Of a stretch of 30,651 nucleotides of DNA, positions 1 to 9,687 are shown piece by piece. The DNA comes from Intoshia linei (taxonomy: Eukaryota; Orthonectida; Rhopaluridae), in NCBI GenBank assembly GCA_001642005.1, contig LWCA01000355.1, positions 1 to 30,651 on the forward strand, given 5' to 3'. Position 1 is the stretch's first letter. Every line of letters starts with the position of its first letter. Made by a program: the position numbers and the translations under genes. The notes below the pieces were generated by a model. The model made no database searches. It saw only the letters and a program-made list of their open reading frames with translations, and was not told the DNA's origin.

Positions 1-1027
1 ACATAAATATAGTTCTAAACCAAAACTAAATGTTTGACTAACAAATGAAATTTCTGAGAGAATATTATTAAGACTAAATATTTTCAAAGAAAGGTCAAGA
101 AATTTGAGAAAAGAATTAATCATAGATGCCATTCAAAAATTGAACTTATTATATAATTAAAAATTTCGAAAATGTCTGAATACTTTACAAGAAAATATGC
201 AAACCCCTTTCTTTTAAATTTTTGTAAAAATTGTTATTTTTACATAGTAATCTACAATTTTTAAATGAAAATTTTACGAAAATATGATAAATTAACCAAT
301 CATATTTGTTAATAAAGTAATTTTCAATATTTTTATATTAAAAATTTCTTTTTCTTTGCGCAACTTAACCAGAAAGTTTTGTGTGAAAATTGAACTCACA
401 TAGTAGTTTAAGTATGAATACTAGTGTAATTTTTCAACGTCAACAAGAAAATCGCAAAATTTATACTTTTTGAAACACCCTATTATATATTGTTTAAATA
501 ACTTTATAATGGCCATTGGCCAATATCCATGGGCCGTAAAACAACATTTTCAGTATTGAATGCTTCGCGAAAAATTAAATGTACGCTAAATCAAAGGAAT
601 TCACAAGAAGAGAGATATAGACATAAACATCAACATCATTTTTTACAATGAAGCATAGTTGGAAAATTAATAATGTTGTTAATTCCAACGCAAGTCGAAT
701 TTTTAAAGATTTTTAAAAAACCGACATCAGATTCTTTTATAATACTAAATATTATAATGTAGTATCTTATATTTAATACATTTTCACTGAATTTTTCATG
801 TGGCCCATAATTTATAATTATTTATTGTTAAACTTTTGTAAAGAAATTTAAATTTTGTTTTTATACCAACTAAATTTTTAATAAACGCATCAATGTAAGT
901 ATTTTTCACATAATTGTTTCATGAATTAGACCTGATACTTTTTTCCATTTGTGATAAATAAAAAATTATTCAAATACTATTTATAAATGATTACAAAAAT
1001 GAATTGCATTCTTTAAAATATATCTTG
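1..1027. other. AT-rich stretch without a recognisable gene
   Basis: No reading frame of convincing length or family resemblance is visible on either strand. The stretch is A/T runs with a short inverted motif at about 511-523 (TGGCC-ATT-GGCCA) and no clear transposon ends. By the strand alternation of the rest of the window, a plus-strand gene ending near 1108 would be expected here, but no upstream exon could be identified. Confidence 0.5.
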
Positions 1028-1108
1028 AAGACCATATACTGTGCCTATCCAGACAAATTTCCCACGCCACATCCCAGAAAAGACTCTTTTCACAATATAA
1101 CATTATAA
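1028..1108 (+). CDS. Possible 3'-terminal exon of an unrecognised plus-strand gene
   Basis: After an AG at 1026-1027 an open frame of 26 codons runs to a TAA at 1106-1108. It is clearly richer in G+C than its surroundings and contains a proline-rich stretch reading YPDKFPTPHPRKDSF. The frame stays open upstream to about 975 but has no ATG there. Its stop would lie 72 bp from the convergent IRE1 stop, which matches the close convergent spacing elsewhere in the window. Against it: the acceptor is only moderately pyrimidine-rich, no upstream exons were found, and the minus strand is also open across part of the block. I do not recognise the protein. Confidence 0.25.
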   Translation, partial: KTIYCAYPDKFPTPHPRKDSFHNITL

Positions 1109-1125
1109 AATGGAGGTGGGTAAAT

Positions 1126-1131
1126 TTTATT
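1126..1131 (-). terminator. Polyadenylation signal for IRE1
   Basis: On the minus strand this reads AATAAA, 49 bp beyond the IRE1 stop codon. It is the first canonical signal after the stop and supports the proposed last IRE1 exon. Confidence 0.5.
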
Positions 1132-1180
1132 TACATAGCTACAGTTTTACATTAATATGGATAACTTTAGAAAAAAATAT

Positions 1181-4100
1181 TTAAATATATTTGTTCTTCT
1201 GTTGAATAGATTCATAAAACTTGTCACATTTTGATTGTTTGATTTTATCTACATTGGATAGTAATTTTATACAATTTACAGAATTTTCATCATAATAAAT
1301 TGAAAAAATTGATTCAGAAGAAGCAAATTTCTAAAATTATAATGATACATAATAAAATGAAGTAATCAATAACTAAATTACCATAAATTCATAAACATGA
1401 ATTAGAAGAAGAGGAAAACGGTTCAGAAAATAATTTAAAAATTCATTTGGAATTTTTCCTAACGAAAGTCTCAATTGTTCGTTTAGGTGCATGTAATGGT
1501 GTCGCTAAATTATCATTATTTCATTAATGGGTCTTAATTAACTCTTTCATTAATATCAATTCAATATATAAAATTGTACCTTGTTTCTAATTGCTCTTAG
1601 TAAATCCTTTACACTGTTTCCTTGATAAGTTCGAAACTTGCGTAAATCTAATTTTTTTAAATTGATATTTCTCATAAATTTTACCATTTTGAAGGGAAAC
1701 AGATAATTTCAAGCGCCAATCAGTTCCCACTACTTTTATTGCATCTTTTTCAATATCACCATTCGTTTTTGAATTGTTATTACGTTCTATTCTATCACTA
1801 CTATCCTAAAATAAGCAATTACAATTAAATTATACATATTACAGCAGTAATTTTCAATCTTTTTGTGTTCGCGACCCCCCTTATAAAAATAAAAAATTTT
1901 CGCGACCCAAAAATTTACTATATACTCCAAACATCTTATCAATTCACATAAATGAAAATATTAAAAAAGCATATTCAGTTTTATTTATATTTTATACTGT
2001 GTTCAAATTCTCACGACCCCCCGTTTGAAAATCACTGTATTACAGTATTATCGTACATCATAATCATAATTCTTCTTAGAACACATAGTATATATCTATG
2101 TATCTTAAACTGGGGTCTATTTGGTAATAATGATCCATTACTCATGAGCAGGATGTCAGACTCAATTTGCTTGGCGGGTGAAATGTGACAAAAAAAATTA
2201 TTACGCGGGCCGCACAAAAAAATATTTTTACTCAAATCATTATTTTTATAATGATTATTAAACTACAGTTTTAATTAATTAATAAAATGGAATAAGTGCA
2301 TAACTAATGCTAAAAATTGTAATCAGGAGAAATAAATTATGAAAAATATCTAAAAAAATAAATGGGTAAAAAATTTTGTTATAACGAACATTCCATAATT
2401 GACACCTCTGCTCATGAGTCATATGCAAACATTCAGTTGAGCGATACATCTTATAATCTAACCATCGATTTTATTAATTAATCATAATACTTATTTTTTG
2501 ACAAAATTTTTATGGTTTCTTCAAAGTTTCTTTAATGATGACAATGACCAAAATTATCTTCAAAATCATTAAAAATTGGGTAAAAAAAAGTTCCTTTAAA
2601 AACCCTACAAAATTTTACCCCAAAATTATCGTCAAAATCTTTAAAAATTGAGTAAAAAAAAGTTCCTTTAAAAATCCATACAAAATTTTTGCCCAAAATT
2701 TCTGTGAAATATTTTAAAATTGGGTAAAAAAACTGCAAAATTATGAATATAAGATAAATATATATTATTAAATATAAATAAAAAAACCGACTAAAATTTC
2801 GTGAAAAAATAAATGATATGATAATAAATAAAATCGATAAATATGTCACTATAAGATTTATCACTCTAACAGTACATCGTCAAACGAATGCCGCTCTAGA
2901 GAATGGACGTCGAGTCATGACCTGGGGTATGACCAATCCGTAATTTAACGGGCCAAAATATAATTAAAAATTAATTATTCAAGTTTCTATAAATTTTATT
3001 AAGTACAAAGTCCAACAAAAAAAACAACTTTTTTTGAATGCAAAAGTTAAATTTAGTGCACCTGGAAGATATTTTTATTCTAAACAAGATGGTGAAATCA
3101 GTTTTTCCTCATCACGTCTATTAAACGTTGATTCGTTAATCGGATTTTATTTTGTTGAATATACTAGAAACTTTTCTCTTCAGTTAAAATAAAAATCTAT
3201 CAAGTGTAAATTTTCAAAAACGGGGTCCCTATAATTTTTTTATATAAAAAAAGTGGCCCACGAGATGCAAAAGGTAGCTGACCACTGATATACATGTATA
3301 TGTCGTATAGAATGTGTAAAATTTTCATTTATATTTTAGTTTAATTTTGGGTTTTAGAAATTTTATTGAACTAAATTTTAAGGGGTTTTTTAAGATTTTT
3401 TTTTGAACCAAACTTTCAAGGTGGTTTTAAGATTTTTTAACAGAACTTTAAGGGTAATTTTTTTAGAAATTTTTTTTACTAAATTTGAAGGGGAGTTTTT
3501 CGGAAATTTTTTTTGAACCCAACTTAAAGACAACCTTAAAGTTTGGGTTCAAAAAAAATCATAAAAATCTCTCTTAAAAGTTCTGTTCAAAAAAAATACT
3601 AAAAACCATTAAAAATTTTGGTTTAAAAAAATTCTAAGAAACGCCATTTAAAGTTTGGTTCAAAAAAACCTAAAAAGTCTAAAACCCAAAATTAAAATAT
3701 AAATGAAAATTTTACACATTCTACGACTTGTCCATAAAATGTATACATCTACGACTTGCTCGTGGAATGTGTACATTTCACAGTTGTACACATTCTATGC
3801 AACATATATAAAATTCTCAATATAAACAAAAAATGTCAACCATTGGAATAAATTCCAATTTCAATCGACTCTATGAAAAATATTCATTTATCGCTGCCCA
3901 ACGCGGAGTTTATAAAAAATCTACATGAAACTAATGTGGGATTTTATAAAATGTATCCAGTTAAATTACATTACAAAAAATAAAACATACCATCAAAAAA
4001 TCTAATTTCATTTTACAACTCCATAACAGTGGATGTTTTTTGACTCCTTGTATATGAGGTCTTAAACCTGGATCTTGCTGAAGTAAAGATTTTACGGCAT

Positions 4101-6216
4101 GGATGGACACACAATCAAGTATCAAATCTAGTTCATAAAATTTGTACAAATCATTAGCTATATTGCTCATTCTATGTAATGGCGGTCCATACGGGTGTTT
4201 TCCATTGGACAAAATGAAATAAAGTAGACAACCAAGAGAAAAAATATCTACAGCTTTGGTTACCTTTTTAGATTTATCTGGATGTAACATTTCAGGCGCA
4301 ACCCATCCAATCGTACCGGTTGGACCAGATTGAAGTGAGAACGATTGTTTATGGGGTAGAATTTGTTTACATAACCCGAAATCGGAAATAACAAAACGCA
4401 ATTTAGATTCCTTATTATCTTTAACAAGTATATTTTGAGGTTTAATGTCTCTGTGAACAATATTCAGAGAATGTAAATGGATCATTCCTTCAACAATTTG
4501 ACCCCATGCGTCAATTTTTGCATCTTGGCTCATAAGAAACCCCTTATTGACATAATCCTTCAAAGTTCCAATACAAAGTTCCAATGCAATATAATGGAAT
4601 TGGTAACTCGTTTGAGTACAATGATATCTAATAACATTTCGATGAAGGTCTGAATTTTTCAAGAGATTAATTTCTCGATTGGCTAATTTGGTACATTCAG
4701 GTATGACCCGTTTTACGGCAACATCTTTTCCATCGAATGTTCCCTTATAAACTATTGTTCCATTACACCCACGTCCGAGGATGACATCCGGATAAAAACT
4801 CAAACAACCCACATTAACAGTAGCTTCAGTGAGCATTTCTTGTGCATTGACAGTACTGGAACCGCTCAAATTGATGGCAGTACCAGAAACAACTGGATTA
4901 GGTTTTTTGGGTCTATATCGCCTGGAAAAAGAAAATATTATAAAAAGACCCAGTATAAATGTAAAAATTACGACAATCCCTCCAAAGGAAAGTATAATTT
5001 TGCCATCTTCGTATATAGCTATAGGAAAATTGAAAAGACTGGCAATTTGATGAATACTATCGTTAGTTTTCTTGTTGATATCACTATTAATGAAACGCTC
5101 AAGGCGTTTCCAATCTTCAATCAATTCCATAGGCGTTACACTTATATAATCTAAATAGTATCCAAAAAATTTAGATTTTTTATCAAATTTACTACGGTCC
5201 GGCAGAAGAAATTGGTTTTCATTGTCATATATACTAGTCATTACTTCTAAAATGTACATTGTTGCTTTAAATGTACCAACATAAATAATTTTCCTTATAT
5301 TTTCAGAATTTAAAACGTCATCAATTACTACGCTTATATCAGTGATACGTTCAATTTCTTGCATAGTGGCAGAGGATATAGGATAAATTGTTTTGTGAAC
5401 AAAATGGTTTTGATTTAAATGTGAAAAAACTGAAATTATCGGACTCGATGAGTCAATAGTCCAAAGTTTTTTTTGAGTGTAAGGGTTTATTGCCATTAAA
5501 CAACCATTTGATACTGATGAAATGTACATTTGATTGAAATTATTCTGCAAAGAGAGGACCGAATGAGAAGTATAATCAATAAATGTAATGTTCCATAATG
5601 GACTCAGGTCTGACGCAGCATATTTAACTATATTATAATGAGTATAACCAATATGAATGGTGGAATTGTTGAAATTGAAATGTGGACAAATCTCTTGACG
5701 GTCTATCAATCGTCCTCCAGAATCTAAACTTTTAATCACATTCCCGTTTTTTGCATCTAAAATTGTCCAAATATCTTTTTTTGAACCAATGTATAATGAC
5801 CCGTCTGAACTTCTACATGGAGATAGATTTACTAATTCAGAAATTGAAAATGGCAATTTTTTCATTTCTCGTTCCCATTTTTCATCTTTTAATGTTTCTT
5901 TGTTTATTTCAAGTTCAAATAATTCTCCTGTTGAAGGATTCGCAACAATTTCAACTTGTTTAGAATTTGATATCGAATATTGTAACAATGAATCAAATCG
6001 ATGTGTCCAAATCTTTTTACCAGATTCAAAATGTATATAATTTAACGATCCGTCCAAGGACAATACTAGCAAATTTGACAATTCTTCTTCTAAATCACTT
6101 GATTTCAGTATTATTTGGTGACTATTTTCGTTCAGTGAATTTTCTGTATTAAGTTCAGACGCTAAACAAAATCCCATCCAAATCATCCAAATACACAAAA
6201 ATTTGTATAGCTTCAT
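1181..6216 (-). CDS. ERN1: IRE1 (inositol-requiring enzyme 1), ER stress sensor kinase/endoribonuclease
   Basis: IRE1 spans the ER membrane, senses unfolded protein in the lumen, and splices XBP1/HAC1-type mRNA with its cytosolic RNase. Five predicted exons: 6216-3991, 1805-1685, 1647-1580, 1504-1382, 1330-1181, all in frame, giving 895 residues (human about 977). Visible: a hydrophobic signal peptide (residues 1-19), a divergent luminal domain, a membrane segment at about 404-428, and a kinase with GRGCNGT loop (about 477), VAVKR lysine (about 502), HRD (588-590), DFG (612-614) and APEML. The KEN RNase is on exons 2-4, with Y790, N804 and H808 at the spacing of human Y892, N906 and H910. The first exon is very long (742 codons). 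The kinase-KEN intron (1806-3990) holds transposons. The last exon could be skipped, giving a stop two codons after exon 4. Family assignment is firm; C-terminus less so. Confidence 0.93.
1845..2037. mobile_element. Non-autonomous hAT-type element A, 193 bp, with 8-bp target duplication
   Basis: The left end reads CAGTAATTTTCAATC and the complement of the right end CAGTGATTTTCAAAC, imperfect terminal inverted repeats followed on both sides by a run of C/G (CGACCCCCC). The 8-bp sequence TATTACAG lies immediately outside both ends (1837-1844 and 2038-2045). CAG-type termini with 8-bp duplications are the hallmark of hAT transposons. No transposase is present, so this is a MITE moved in trans. 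Confidence 0.9.
2149..2410. mobile_element. Non-autonomous hAT-type element B, 262 bp, with 8-bp target duplication
   Basis: The left end starts CAGGATGTCAGACTC and the complement of the right end CAGAGGTGTCAATT, short imperfect inverted repeats. CTCATGAG flanks both ends exactly (2141-2148 and 2411-2418); it is itself a perfect palindrome and has T at position 2 and A at position 7, as many hAT targets do. A GCGGGCCGCA block near the left end is typical of animal hAT MITEs. It lies 103 bp from element A and belongs to a different family by its termini. Confidence 0.85.
2550..2732. repeat. 73-bp tandem repeat, about 2.5 copies
   Basis: Units start at about 2550, 2622 and 2695, each opening with AAAATT and carrying a poly-A tract after TTGGGT or TTGAGT. 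The first two copies share the block AAAAAAAAGTTCCTTTAAAAA; the third is more diverged and cut short. A 110-codon minus-strand open frame across it is a by-product of the repeat. Confidence 0.8.
2921..3287. mobile_element. Degraded hAT-like element (probable)
   Basis: The complement of the right end reads CAGTGGTCAGCTACC with GTGGGCC about 28 bases in, a typical hAT terminus. A candidate left end at 2921 (CCTGGGGTATGACC) also has a GGGCC about 30 bases in. No matching 8-bp duplication is found (AGTCATGA versus ATATACAT), so the left boundary is uncertain and this may be one eroded end only. Confidence 0.4.
3302..3726. repeat. 425-bp foldback palindrome with internally repetitive arms
   Basis: Two arms of about 190-220 bp face each other around a centre near 3529. 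The outer arm tips (GTCGTATAGAATGTGT at 3302 and its complement ending at 3726) and the inner tips (TTTTTTTTGAACCCAA and complement) match best. Each arm is built from four or five copies of a unit of roughly 35-50 nt containing GAACC(C)AAACTT or GAACAGAACTT plus a T run. Transcribed in the IRE1 intron, it would form a long hairpin. Confidence 0.8.
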
Positions 6217-6497
6217 AAATTTACAATTTGTTTACTGTGAACTATCTTTCAATGTTCACGTTCTCATAGTGTTGTTTGGTTACGCTAAATTTCATTCATT
6301 AAACGTTAATACAATAATTGTACAGTAATGGTTTATTTTTATTAATACGTGTTTCTTAATGTTGATCACTATATATTTATAGAAATTTATTGAATATTAA
6401 TTGATTTATTTTAATACATAATATATAATCGTAATATAAAATAAATATACTTTTATTTATTTTTTCACCATATTATCGCCATGTCTAATTAAAAATT
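6217..6497. promoter_or_regulatory. Shared intergenic region between IRE1 and MPP10 start codons
   Basis: This 281-bp gap holds both 5' untranslated regions and both promoters of the divergent pair. A CACGTT core occurs at about 6258 on the IRE1 side, but no complete ER-stress element is evident. No convincing TATA box can be singled out because the whole region is A/T. Confidence 0.6.
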
Positions 6498-9400
6498 ATG
6501 ACCAACATTTTGAATAATGTATTAAACATATATAACGACATTATTGAAAATAATTGGTAAGTTCTATTGAATTATAAATCAAATGTAAAAAATTAATTTA
6601 ACCAATGATAATAGTGTATCAATATTTATTGGTATATATCTTATCAATTTATATTCAAATTTAGTTTACCCGATCAAGATGTATATTCGATTTTGAAAAA
6701 TGTGTATAAATTCGTAAAAAGTGATTCAAAAGACAGTAATAAAGTTTTGAATGAATTAGTTATAGAAAATGATGATAATCAACTTTGGAAGCAATTGTTG
6801 GCCTTCAATGACAGTTTAATAGAAGACATTGCAACTGTAATTTCGAACGAATTGAAATTGAGTAAACTTGCTAAACATAAAAAAATATCTACACGTCAAG
6901 TGTGTATCGATCAAGACGAAAATATACCAAAAAAACCTAAAGTTACATTTAATGATCCATTATTTGAAAGTGACACAAATACGAAAAAAATCTCGTCTAA
7001 ATCTGAAAACTTTGATATGAAATCATTTTTAGATGAATTTAATAGTGAAAATATTGAAATTGATGAAAGACTTTTTGAAGGAGTTTCAGATGACGAAGAA
7101 TTAGATTTCTTGGAGGAGGAAAAATCTTTTTTTGAGTCGGAAGTTCAGCGAAATCGTTTAGATATCATTGATGAAAATGAAGAAAATACTCCTGTTTTAG
7201 ATGTAAATAATAAAGATGACACAGAAAATTCGGATGATATGGATGTAGATATTGATCCAGAATTTGACGAAAATCAGTCGAATGATGATGTTGACATCAA
7301 CAGTGAAGATGAAAGTGATATGAATGAACATGTTAATGAACAAAAAAACACAGCTTTCGAGAATTGGAGTAGTAAGGTAATTTTTTATTTCAGAGTTTAA
7401 TTTGGTTTTTACTTATTAGTTTCATTAGGTTAAAACGCAAATTAAAAATTTTGAAAATGATATGAAACAAGACAAGGAATGGTTCTTAAAAGGAGAAACT
7501 AGTGCCAAAAATAGACCTACAAATAGTTTGCTAGAAAAATATCTCGATTTTGACACAACAGCTAGACCAGGTATATATTTATTTTTTTGAAGGTTCCTTA
7601 TCTAACGAAACTATCTTCACATTGTACAAATGTAAAGTTAAACTTTTTAAGTTTGATTTTTTTGTATGGGCAATAATTTTACGTATTTTAGTAATTATTT
7701 TATTTAATTAGAAATAAGATTAGAAAAAAATTTTATAACGGGTAGGGTACGGGATTGATTGATGTTTTGCATAATATTTGACAGTAGAAAATTTCGGCCG
7801 TGAGGGAATTTTGTATGTATTTATTTTTTAATAAAATATTTATATTTTCTATAGTGCCTGTTATCACAGAAGAAAAAACCACTACGATTGAAGATATCAT
7901 TAAAGCTAGAATAAAAAATGGGGTATTTTTAATATTTATATATAAATGAATTATAATTGTTAATCACTTTGGTACATGTTTCGTAACCTGTGAATAAATA
8001 AATAGTTGGGCGCATTTTAAATTTTAATTAGAAACACCACCGATGACATTTTGATATTTTTGATGGTCACCATATTATTTACATTGTAATATAAATACAT
8101 TAAATTAACATAGTAAATAGTAAATCCCAAAATTTTAATTAAAAAATGGTCAATGTACTAGTTTGACACTAATTTTTATAAGTTTATAAAATAAACTGAA
8201 ATTTCTATGCAACGCACCGGTTAAGAATTACTGATTTGGTGTATCGCACCATTTTAAAATGCACTGTTCTAGTTTTCGAGTCTCTAAATTATTTATTAAC
8301 TTTTATTTTGTACTCTTATTCACAGTTCAATAATTAAATGAAAACTAATGTGGAAACCTTCGTCAGTAATGATTTTTTCATAACCTTAAAATGTGTATAA
8401 CAACTAGCTTTTTTGTTTTGTACGTACTGTTTGTTTGTACTTCGTACAAACTGTCGCTAATTTTCACGAGGGCGAACTAAAACATTGAAAATTTAATGAC
8501 AAGCAAATTTCACTCAGATCTAAAAATGAAATTAAATACTATACATTTAAAACTTTTTCAATATATTAAATGTTAGTTAAAAATCTTTACAATCGATACA
8601 ATATCGATAACATTGCACCGTTCTTAGTTTTCATTTTAAGTTGATAAATTTAATGTAAATTCAAAATATTTGCTGATAAATTGGTAAAATGCGTTTTTGA
8701 CCATCAAGACGCAAATTTCTGAAGTTGAAATTTTTTTGTGTATCAAGTGGAAAAAACTGTATAAGAATTTTTTTAAGTAATGTTCAAGTGAAATACACGG
8801 ACATTAAAGCCATAATTTACGAATTATAATTATTAATCAATACAAGATTTGTTCATATCTTTGTTGAACATTGTTTTTAATTTTATATTTGGATGTTCAT
8901 GTTTGGAGAATTTACTGTATTCTAGTATGAAATTTTTTTGACTATTAAATTATAGATATGGGACGATGTGGAGAGAAAGGTGGAAACAGAAAAAGACATT
9001 GATTTCCAAAAGGACGTACTTTTAGATATGAATAAAGCCGATGTAGGTTTAGCAGAAATTTACGAAAAAGAATATTTGGAAAAAGAGTCTAACCTGGTAT
9101 ATTAGTATATATTTCAAACATTAATAAATTTTAGAATAAATCTGAAAAAACAAAAAGAAACCAACTGCATGTCAAAATCGACCAAGAAATGAATATACTT
9201 TTCCATCAACTGGATTTAATGAGTGCATTTACATTTACTCCATCCACAGTATTATTTTATTTATATTGTTGTTTGTTTTAATTTAGGCTACAGTTAAAAC
9301 TGATATTTTGGCAAATATATCTGCCATAAACGTGGAAGAAAACATTCCCCAGGCAATATCTGACGCTACACTATTAGCACCAGAAGAAATTATAGTATTA

Positions 9401-9664
9401 ATTTGATTTATACCATTTAATTGATTTTAATAGAAAGAAAAGGGTAAACCAAAATCCCAAACAGAATTGTCTAAATCAGACAAAAAGGTATTAAGAATAA
9501 AAGCTAAAAAGCAAACTAATAAAAAGAAAAAAGTCGACAAAAAAATACAAATAAAACTAACAAACGTTAAAAAAGCCACAGTGACTTTAAAAGGCAAATC
9601 AACCAACAATTTTTCTGATAATATGAACGATATTGTTCGGAAATTGGGTATAAAAGATGTTTAA
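6498..9664 (+). CDS. MPHOSPH10: MPP10, U3 snoRNP / small-subunit processome protein
   Basis: MPP10 works in the nucleolus with IMP3 and IMP4 in U3 snoRNP-dependent processing of 18S rRNA. Eight predicted exons: 6498-6556, 6665-7376, 7429-7570, 7855-7922, 8956-9096, 9135-9248, 9287-9394, 9434-9664; every junction keeps frame, giving 524 residues (human 681). Recognised by LVIENDDNQLWKQLL near the N-terminus, PVITEEKTTTIEDIIKARI in the middle, LAEIYEKEYLEKE, and SDATLLAPEEI before a lysine-rich tail. Residues of about 120-245 are strongly acidic, as in the family. The start is the ATG whose short exon joins in frame to PDQDVYSILKNVYKFV. Intron 4 is 1,033 nt, others mostly 38-52 nt. It ends 23 bp from the convergent CBP20 stop. 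Confidence 0.92.
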
Positions 9665-9687
9665 TTTGTACATTTTTACATTATAAA

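Larger units (their letters stand above)
1806..3990 (-). other. 2,185-nt IRE1 intron between kinase and KEN RNase exons
   Basis: The donor reads GATG|GTATGT at 3991/3990 and the acceptor TTTTAG|GATAG at 1806/1805; both flanking exons are in phase 0. The other three IRE1 introns are 37, 75 and 51 nt. Contents, in plus coordinates: hAT element A (1845-2037), hAT element B (2149-2410), a 73-bp tandem repeat (2550-2732), a degraded hAT-like unit (2921-3287) and a foldback palindrome (3302-3726). Nothing coding is seen between them. Confidence 0.85.

Noticed and set aside
1952-2188. A 78-codon plus-strand open frame
   Set aside because: It starts inside hAT element A and ends inside element B, so it is chance reading of transposon ends.
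2532-2864. A 110-codon minus-strand open frame
   Set aside because: It runs through the 73-bp tandem repeat and an A/T-rich flank; the peptide is a repeated F/Y/I-rich string produced by the repeat, with no family resemblance.
4829-6152. Several plus-strand open frames of 60-104 codons
   Set aside because: They are shadows of the IRE1 luminal, membrane and kinase coding sequence on the opposite strand.
8150-8290. Possible hAT right end in MPP10 intron 4 (complement CAGTAATTCTTAACCGG ending at 8233)
   Set aside because: No partner end or 8-bp duplication was found in the intron; too weak to annotate as an element.
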